NCBI GenBank assembly: GCA_945952465.1
Contig: CAMFIB010000002.1
Span: 62,001-126,000 of the forward strand
Source: an uncultured Pseudomonadota bacterium
Lineage (GTDB): Bacteria > Pseudomonadota > Gammaproteobacteria > Burkholderiales > Burkholderiaceae_C
DNA length: 64,000 nucleotides
Direction of reading: 5' to 3'
This document shows positions 59,375 to 64,000 of this stretch, one piece after another; within the stretch, counting starts at the first letter, position 1, and every line of letters begins with the position of its first letter. The notes beneath the pieces are model-generated. The model did no database searches and was not told the origin of the DNA. It was given only the letters and a program-made list of their open reading frames with translations. A program made the position numbers and the translations under genes.

Positions 59375-59803
59375 ATGCGAGTCCGTTGCGCCAGCGCCAG
59401 CGGTTTCACGCTGCTGGAACTGCTGGTGGTGGTGGCGCTGATCGCGATCGCCACCGCCGGCGTCAGCTTCTCGATCCGCGATTCGAACGACGCGATGGTC
59501 GAGCGCGAGTCGCAACGCCTCGCCGCCCTGCTCGACACCGCCCGCGCCCGCTCCCGCACGCTGGGCGTGCCGGTGTACTGGCGGCCGGTTGCGGGGGGAT
59601 TCGTCTTTGAAGGCCTGCCCAAGGACGCGCTGCCCTCCACCTGGCTGAACGACACCACGGTGGGTCGCATGACCGGCGTCATGGTGCTGGGCCCCGAACC
59701 CATACTGGCGCGGCAGAGCGTGGTCGTCGAACTGCAGGGCAAGGCGCTGCGGGTCGCGTCCGACGGCGTGCGCCCGTTTCTGGTCGAACCGGCGGTGCAA
59801 TGA
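59375..59803 (+). CDS. gspH: Type II secretion minor pseudopilin GspH
   Basis: 142 residues with the type IV prepilin N-terminus ASGFTLLELLVVVALIAIATAGVSFSI and a beta-rich C-terminal domain (ESQRLAALLDTARARSRTLGVPVYW). GspH sits in the pseudopilus near its tip. Start overlaps nothing upstream (23-base gap); its stop overlaps gspI by four bases. Confidence 0.9.
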   Translation: MRVRCASASGFTLLELLVVVALIAIATAGVSFSIRDSNDAMVERESQRLAALLDTARARSRTLGVPVYWRPVAGGFVFEGLPKDALPSTWLNDTTVGRMTGVMVLGPEPILARQSVVVELQGKALRVASDGVRPFLVEPAVQ

Positions 59804-60213
59804 CCGCCACGCTGGCCCCATCGTGTGCTGCATCGCGCGTCCGGGGTGCTGTGCCTCCCGTGCGTCAACGCGGGTTCACGCTGGTCGAGGTGCTGGTGGC
59901 GCTGGGCATCGTGTCGATCGCGTTGCTGTCGGGTGTGCAGGCCAGCAGCGCCTTGACGCGCAACGCGCAGCGCCAGACCGACACGCTGCTGGCGCAGATC
60001 TGTGCCGAGAATGAACTGGTCAAGGTGCGGCTGGTCAAGCAGATGCCGGGCGTGGGCGAGAACGCGTTCACCTGCACGCAGGCCGACCGCAGCTTCAACG
60101 GCAAGCTCATCGTGGCGACCACACCCAACCCGAGCTTTCTGCGCGTCGACGCGCAGGTGTTCGACGGCGAATACAGCATCCTGCGGCTGACCACCGTGGT
60201 GGGGCGGTTCTGA
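59800..60213 (+). CDS. gspI: Type II secretion minor pseudopilin GspI
   Basis: 137 residues. After a longer leader comes QRGFTLVEVLVALGIVSIALLS, then the GspI-type region RNAQRQTDTLLAQICAENELVKVRL. It is part of the pseudopilus tip complex with GspJ and GspK. The stop base is shared with the gspJ start. Confidence 0.9.
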   Translation: MTATLAPSCAASRVRGAVPPVRQRGFTLVEVLVALGIVSIALLSGVQASSALTRNAQRQTDTLLAQICAENELVKVRLVKQMPGVGENAFTCTQADRSFNGKLIVATTPNPSFLRVDAQVFDGEYSILRLTTVVGRF

Positions 60214-60902
60214 TGGCCAGCGCAACCCCTTCTGCCCGCGGCTTCACGCTGGTCGAGCTGCTGATCACGATCAGCATCATGGCGATCATGACCGTGCTGA
60301 GCTGGCGCGGCATCGATGGCATGCTGCGGGCGCGCGACCAGATGCAGCTGCGCACCGACGACGTGCTCACGCTGCAGACCGCGCTGACGCAGTGGACGGT
60401 GGACCTCGACAACATCAGCGAGACGCAGGTGGTCAACCCGATCGAATTCGACGGCAGCGTGCTGCGCCTGACCCGGCGCGACGCGGTGTCGCCGGCCGAA
60501 GGCGTGCGGGTGGTGGCCTGGGCGCGCCGTCAGGCCGGTGACCGCGGTTATTGGGCGCGCTGGCAATCCGGCGACGTGCGCACGCGCGACGACCTGATGG
60601 CCGCCTGGCAGAAAGCCGCGCAATGGGGCCGCGAGCCGCGCGCCGAAGACCTGGTGCAGGAGATTCCACTGGCCGGCATCGACCAATGGAACCTCTACTA
60701 CTTCCGTGACAACGCCTGGACCAACCCGCAGTCCACCGCGGTCACGACCGTTGACCCCAACCTGCCGGCGGCGGCCGGCCAGATGGCGGCCATTCCCGAC
60801 GGCGTGCGGCTGATCCTGACGCTGTCGCAAGGCCAGGCCTTCACCGGCGACCTGACGCGCGACTGGGTGCGGCCCATCATCGGCGGGGGCAAAGCCTCAT
60901 GA
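60213..60902 (+). CDS. gspJ: Type II secretion minor pseudopilin GspJ
   Basis: 229 residues with prepilin start ARGFTLVELLITISIMAIMTVLSWRGIDGMLRARDQ, then a long beta domain (LTQWTVDLDNISE, WNLYYFRDNAWTNPQS, GVRLILTLSQGQAFTGDLTRDW) that fits GspJ. It overlaps gspI by one base and gspK by four. Confidence 0.92.
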   Translation: MASATPSARGFTLVELLITISIMAIMTVLSWRGIDGMLRARDQMQLRTDDVLTLQTALTQWTVDLDNISETQVVNPIEFDGSVLRLTRRDAVSPAEGVRVVAWARRQAGDRGYWARWQSGDVRTRDDLMAAWQKAAQWGREPRAEDLVQEIPLAGIDQWNLYYFRDNAWTNPQSTAVTTVDPNLPAAAGQMAAIPDGVRLILTLSQGQAFTGDLTRDWVRPIIGGGKAS

Positions 60903-61867
60903 CGCGGCCCCTGCACCGCAACCGCAGGGCGCGCGGCGCCGCGCTGCTGACCGCGATGCTCACGGTCACGCTGGTGGCCACGTTCGCGGCGTCCGCGCTG
61001 TGGCAGCAGTACCGCGGCACCGAAGTCGAAAGCGCCGAGCGCGACCGCGTGCAGGCCGCCTGGGTGCTGACCGGCGCGCTGGACTGGGCGCGGCTCATCC
61101 TGCGCGAGGACGCCCGCACCGGCGGCTCCGACAACCTCTCGGAGCCCTGGGCGGTGCCGCTGGCCGAGTCCCGCCTGTCGAGCTTCCTGGCGGCCGACCG
61201 CAACAACAACGCCGAGGCCCGCACCGACCCGTCCGACCCCAGCGAGGTTTTCCTCTCGGGCCAGATCATCGACGCGCAGTCGCGCATGAACGTGATCAAC
61301 CTGGTGGACGGCAACGCGCTGTCGCCGGCGGGCCTGCAGGTCTTCAAGCGGCTGTTCGAGCTGGTGGGCCTGCAGGAGTCGGAACTGGCAACGCTGGCCA
61401 ACAACCTGCGCACCGTGCTGAACGGCGGTACCGGCAGCGGCGCGCCGCTGCGGCCGCAGCGGGTCGACCAGCTCACCTGGCTGGGCCTCTCGCCAGAGTC
61501 CCTGGCCAAGCTGCGACCCTACATCACGCTGCTGCCCATCCGCACGCCGGTGAACCTCAACACGGCCAGCGCGGAGGTCATCTTCGCGGCGATTCCCTCG
61601 CTGTCGATGGCCGAGGCCCGGCAGCTCGTGGAACAACGTACGAAATCGCCGTTCAAGTCGCTGTCGGAGGTGGGCCTGTTCATGCCGGAAATCGCCGGCC
61701 TGCTCACCGAGAGCCAGCAGAGTGTCTCGAGCCGGCTGTTCGAGGTGTACGGCCGGCTGCGGATGGACAAGACCATCATCCAGGAAGTCTCGCTGGTGCG
61801 GCGCGACAACCTGGAGGTGACCACCGTGTACCGCGAACGCACCGCGCTGGTGGAGAACCCCAACTGA
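60899..61867 (+). CDS. gspK: Type II secretion tip pseudopilin GspK
   Basis: 322 residues. The N-terminus RRARGAALLTAMLTVTLVATFAASALW is the GspK form, lacking the Glu+5 of other pseudopilins. The large helical domain shows GQIIDAQSRMNVINLVDGN, LFELVGLQESELATLANNL, PVNLNTASAEVIFAAIPSL and FKSLSEVGLF. It caps the pseudopilus with GspI and GspJ. Confidence 0.92.
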   Translation: MTRPLHRNRRARGAALLTAMLTVTLVATFAASALWQQYRGTEVESAERDRVQAAWVLTGALDWARLILREDARTGGSDNLSEPWAVPLAESRLSSFLAADRNNNAEARTDPSDPSEVFLSGQIIDAQSRMNVINLVDGNALSPAGLQVFKRLFELVGLQESELATLANNLRTVLNGGTGSGAPLRPQRVDQLTWLGLSPESLAKLRPYITLLPIRTPVNLNTASAEVIFAAIPSLSMAEARQLVEQRTKSPFKSLSEVGLFMPEIAGLLTESQQSVSSRLFEVYGRLRMDKTIIQEVSLVRRDNLEVTTVYRERTALVENPN

Positions 61868-61901
61868 TCCGCCCCGACCCGGCCCTTAGAATCGCGCGAC
61901 C

Positions 61902-63089
61902 ATGTCTTCGCTGATCGTTGCCCTCAATCCGCCATCGAGCCGAGCGGGCGGTGATTACGCCTATGCGCTGACGTCCGACGGGCAGAGCGTGGCCAGCCAC
62001 GGCACCGTGTCGCCCGACCTGTTGCCGCAGGCCACCGAGACGGTGGCCGTGGTGCCGGCGCGCATGCTGTCCTGGCACCGCCCGATGGTGCCCAAGGCGC
62101 CCAACAACCGCGTTGGCGAGGTGTTGCAGGGTGTGCTGGAAGAGCAGTTGCTCGACGACCCTGCCGCCCTGCATTTCGCGCTGCAACCGCACGCGAAGGC
62201 CATGTTGGGCAGCGGTGAGCCCATCTGGGTGGCGGCCTGCGACAAGGGCTGGCTGCGCGGTGCGCTCGAGGCGTTGGAGTCGGCCGGCCGCCGCGTCTCG
62301 CGCGTGGTGCCTGAAATGGTGCCTGGCACCGGCCAGTGGTGGGTCTTCGGCACGCCTCAGATGGCCTGGTGCGCGCAATCCGACGACCACGGCGTGGCGG
62401 TGCTGCCGCTCGACGCGGTGCACGGCCGCACCACCGGCGCCGTGATGGCAGAGCCGGCGGTGTCGGCGCTGGCTGAAAAGCAGCTGGGCGCCAAGGTCGC
62501 GATCCGCCAGCAGGCGCAGCAACTGGTGGCGGCGGCGCAGTCCGACTGGAACCTGGCGCAGTTCGACATGGCGTCGGCCGGCCGCAAGGGTGCGGGCGAG
62601 AAGGCGCTGCTCGGCTGGCAGCAGTTCGCGCTGGGGCCGGCCTGGCGGCCGTTGCGCTGGGGCCTGATCGCAGCGGTGCTCATCCAGTTCGTCGCGATCA
62701 ATGCCTGGGCCTGGAAAGAACAATCACTGATGGCGGCCAAGCGCGCGCAGATCCGCCAGCTCTACGTCGAGGCCTTCCCGGAGCAGAAGCAGATCATCGA
62801 CCCGATGGCGCAGATGCAGCGCGACACCGCCGCGCTTCAGCAGGCGGTGGGGCAGGTCACGGCGCGCGATTTCGAGGCGATGCTGTCGCAGGTGGCCAAT
62901 GCGCTGCCCAATGGCAAGGCGCCGGCCGGTGTGGAATTCAGGGTGGGTGAACTCAAGGTGAAGGGGTTGGCGTTGTCTGCGCAGGAATCCAGCACGCTGG
63001 CGTCCCGGCTCAAGGAAGCGGGCTACGCGGCGTTCAACCAGCCCGACGGCCTGACCGTCACCCTCGCCCCGACACGGGACCGCCGATGA
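61902..63089 (+). CDS. gspL: Type II secretion inner-membrane protein GspL
   Basis: 395 residues: an actin-like cytoplasmic domain at the N-terminus (about 1-240, with VALNPPSSRAGGDYAYAL and TVAVVPARMLSWHRPMVP), one membrane helix near 255 (WGLIAAVLIQFVAINAWAWK) and a periplasmic ferredoxin-like domain (MLSQVANALPNGKAPAGVEF). It recruits the GspE ATPase and partners GspM. It starts 34 bases after gspK. Confidence 0.92.
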   Translation: MSSLIVALNPPSSRAGGDYAYALTSDGQSVASHGTVSPDLLPQATETVAVVPARMLSWHRPMVPKAPNNRVGEVLQGVLEEQLLDDPAALHFALQPHAKAMLGSGEPIWVAACDKGWLRGALEALESAGRRVSRVVPEMVPGTGQWWVFGTPQMAWCAQSDDHGVAVLPLDAVHGRTTGAVMAEPAVSALAEKQLGAKVAIRQQAQQLVAAAQSDWNLAQFDMASAGRKGAGEKALLGWQQFALGPAWRPLRWGLIAAVLIQFVAINAWAWKEQSLMAAKRAQIRQLYVEAFPEQKQIIDPMAQMQRDTAALQQAVGQVTARDFEAMLSQVANALPNGKAPAGVEFRVGELKVKGLALSAQESSTLASRLKEAGYAAFNQPDGLTVTLAPTRDRR

Positions 63090-63574
63090 GCCGCCTCTCA
63101 GAATCCGCGCTCGGCGCGTGGTGGAACGACGTGCCCGCGCAGACCCGGCTGATCGCCGGCCTGGGCGTGGGCGCCGTGGTGGTCGTGGCGCTGGTCATGT
63201 TCATGCTGGTGCCGGCCGTCAAGACGTTGCGCTACGCGGCGGCCGACCAGCAGGCACTTGACAACCAGCTCGACACCATGCGCAGCCTGGCCGGCCAGGC
63301 GCAGGCCATCAAGTCGCAGCCCAAACCCGACCAGGACGAGGCCCGCAAGTTCATTGAAACCTCGGTGAAGCAGCGGCTTGCCTCTACGGCTTCGGTCAGC
63401 TTCGCCGGGGACCGCGCCACGCTGTCGCTCAACAACGCCCGGCCCGAGGCGCTGGCCGCCTGGCTGACCGACACCCGCGCCAACGGTCGCCTGCTGCCGG
63501 CCGAGGCCAGGCTCACCCGCGGCGAGGCCGGCTGGACGGGCCAGCTCGTGCTCAACCTGCCGGCGGCGAAATGA
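63086..63574 (+). CDS. gspM: Type II secretion inner-membrane protein GspM
   Basis: 162 residues with one N-terminal membrane helix (IAGLGVGAVVVVALVMFMLVPAV) and a periplasmic domain that is heterodimer-forming in the family (VSFAGDRATLSLNNARPEALAAWL). The ATG overlaps the gspL stop and the stop overlaps the gspN start. Confidence 0.9.
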   Translation: MSRLSESALGAWWNDVPAQTRLIAGLGVGAVVVVALVMFMLVPAVKTLRYAAADQQALDNQLDTMRSLAGQAQAIKSQPKPDQDEARKFIETSVKQRLASTASVSFAGDRATLSLNNARPEALAAWLTDTRANGRLLPAEARLTRGEAGWTGQLVLNLPAAK

Positions 63575-64000
63575 TGGACAGGGCAGCCGTCGCTCACCGC
63601 CAGCGCGGCCGCGCGCTGCTGTGGCTGGGTGGCCTGCTGGGCGCCTGCGTCGCGGTGCTGCTGTGGATGCCGGCGGCCTGGCTCACCGGCGCGGTCAACC
63701 GGGCGTCGCAGGGGCGGGTGCTGCTGGACGAGCCGCGCGGCACGGTGTGGGGCGGCTCCGCCCGGCTGGTGCTCACGGGCGGCGAGGGCAGCCGCGACGA
63801 AACCAGCCTGCCGGGCCGGCTCGAATGGACGCTGCGGCCGATGCTCGACGGCGCGCGCATCGAGGTGCGGCTGCCCTGCTGCTCCGACCAGCCGGTGGCG
63901 CTGGCCGCCTACCCCGGCTTCAGCGGCTCGCAGGTGGTGGTGGGCCCGGCACAGATGCGCCTGCCCATGGGCCTGCTCGCTGGCCTGGGCACGCCGTGGA
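63571..64000 (+). CDS. gspN: Type II secretion protein GspN (partial, cut by window end)
   Basis: The first 143 residues are visible: a membrane helix (ALLWLGGLLGACVAVLLWMPAAWL), then GSARLVLTGGEGSRDETSLPG and RLEWTLRPMLDGARIEV, as in GspN, an accessory inner-membrane T2SS protein. The ATG at 63571 overlaps the gspM stop; an ATG at 63574 is equally possible. The rest lies beyond the window. gspD, gspE and gspF are not in the window. Confidence 0.85.
   Translation, partial: MMDRAAVAHRQRGRALLWLGGLLGACVAVLLWMPAAWLTGAVNRASQGRVLLDEPRGTVWGGSARLVLTGGEGSRDETSLPGRLEWTLRPMLDGARIEVRLPCCSDQPVALAAYPGFSGSQVVVGPAQMRLPMGLLAGLGTPW

Noticed and set aside
1-64000. tRNA, rRNA or riboswitch genes
   Set aside because: No cloverleaf-like or rRNA sequences and no convincing known riboswitch cores were noticed; a covariance-model scan was not possible here.

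Overview
The window is about 70% G+C and reads as a betaproteobacterial chromosome, most likely Burkholderiales (Comamonadaceae or the Leptothrix/Rhizobacter side of that order). This rests on gene content and order (czcICBA, ruvBA, phoH-ybeY, tyrS beside an M23 peptidase, a gsp cluster), dense packing with ATGA overlaps, and TTG/GTG starts. No rRNA, tRNA, CRISPR, phage or insertion-sequence gene was seen.

Layout. (1) 1-17262: a catabolic block for branched acyl-CoA compounds. A TetR regulator precedes an acyl-CoA carboxylase (beta and biotin-carrying alpha subunits) and an acyl-CoA dehydrogenase resembling the acyclic-terpene (Atu) or leucine (Liu) type, with a DNA alkylation repair protein lodged between them, then a thioesterase and a BKACE enzyme. 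On the minus strand follow a NifQ-like protein, a branched-chain-type ABC importer (livHMGF, binding protein) and an AMP-forming acyl-CoA ligase; a divergent crotonase closes the block. (2) 17263-19620: a lower-G+C insert with an AlbA_2/HATPase regulator-like protein. (3) 19645-28232: thioesterase, Atm1-type ABC exporter and the czcICBA Co/Zn/Cd efflux operon. (4) 28278-31286: NAD(P)-binding epimerase, GST and CCA-adding enzyme. (5) 31407-36481: trehalose operon otsB-GH15-otsA facing a ROK sugar kinase and a DUF2905 protein. (6) 36521-48684: MidA-like methyltransferase, pteridine reductase and FolB-like aldolase, ttcA, lipoprotein, phosphatase, D-threonine aldolase-like enzyme, rhomboid, ruvAB, phoH-ybeY, dtd and a CDF transporter. 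(7) 48799-53767: FecR and OmpA proteins, tyrS, M23 peptidase, a small exported protein and a cytochrome c. (8) 53904-64000: a molybdenum hydroxylase pair with a Tat signal plus a Gly/Leu-rich partner, facing a type II secretion cluster (gspC divergent; gspG-H-I-J-K-L-M-N, the last cut by the window end).

The most unusual signal is two families of short interspersed repeats that lie inside, and in frame with, protein genes. Family A (about 65 bp, seven copies, all in the same orientation) crosses the TetR gene, the carboxylase alpha gene, cca and the pteridine-reductase gene. It also lies antisense to the signal peptide of the ABC binding protein and supplies the apparent start of ybeY. Family B (about 70-80 bp, nested palindromes, three copies) adds about 27-30 residues inside the biotin-carboxylase domain and inside an ABC ATPase domain, and a third copy is intergenic. 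A second candidate system is the molybdo-hydroxylase/Gly-Leu-rich trio beside type II secretion genes, with nested inverted repeats upstream.
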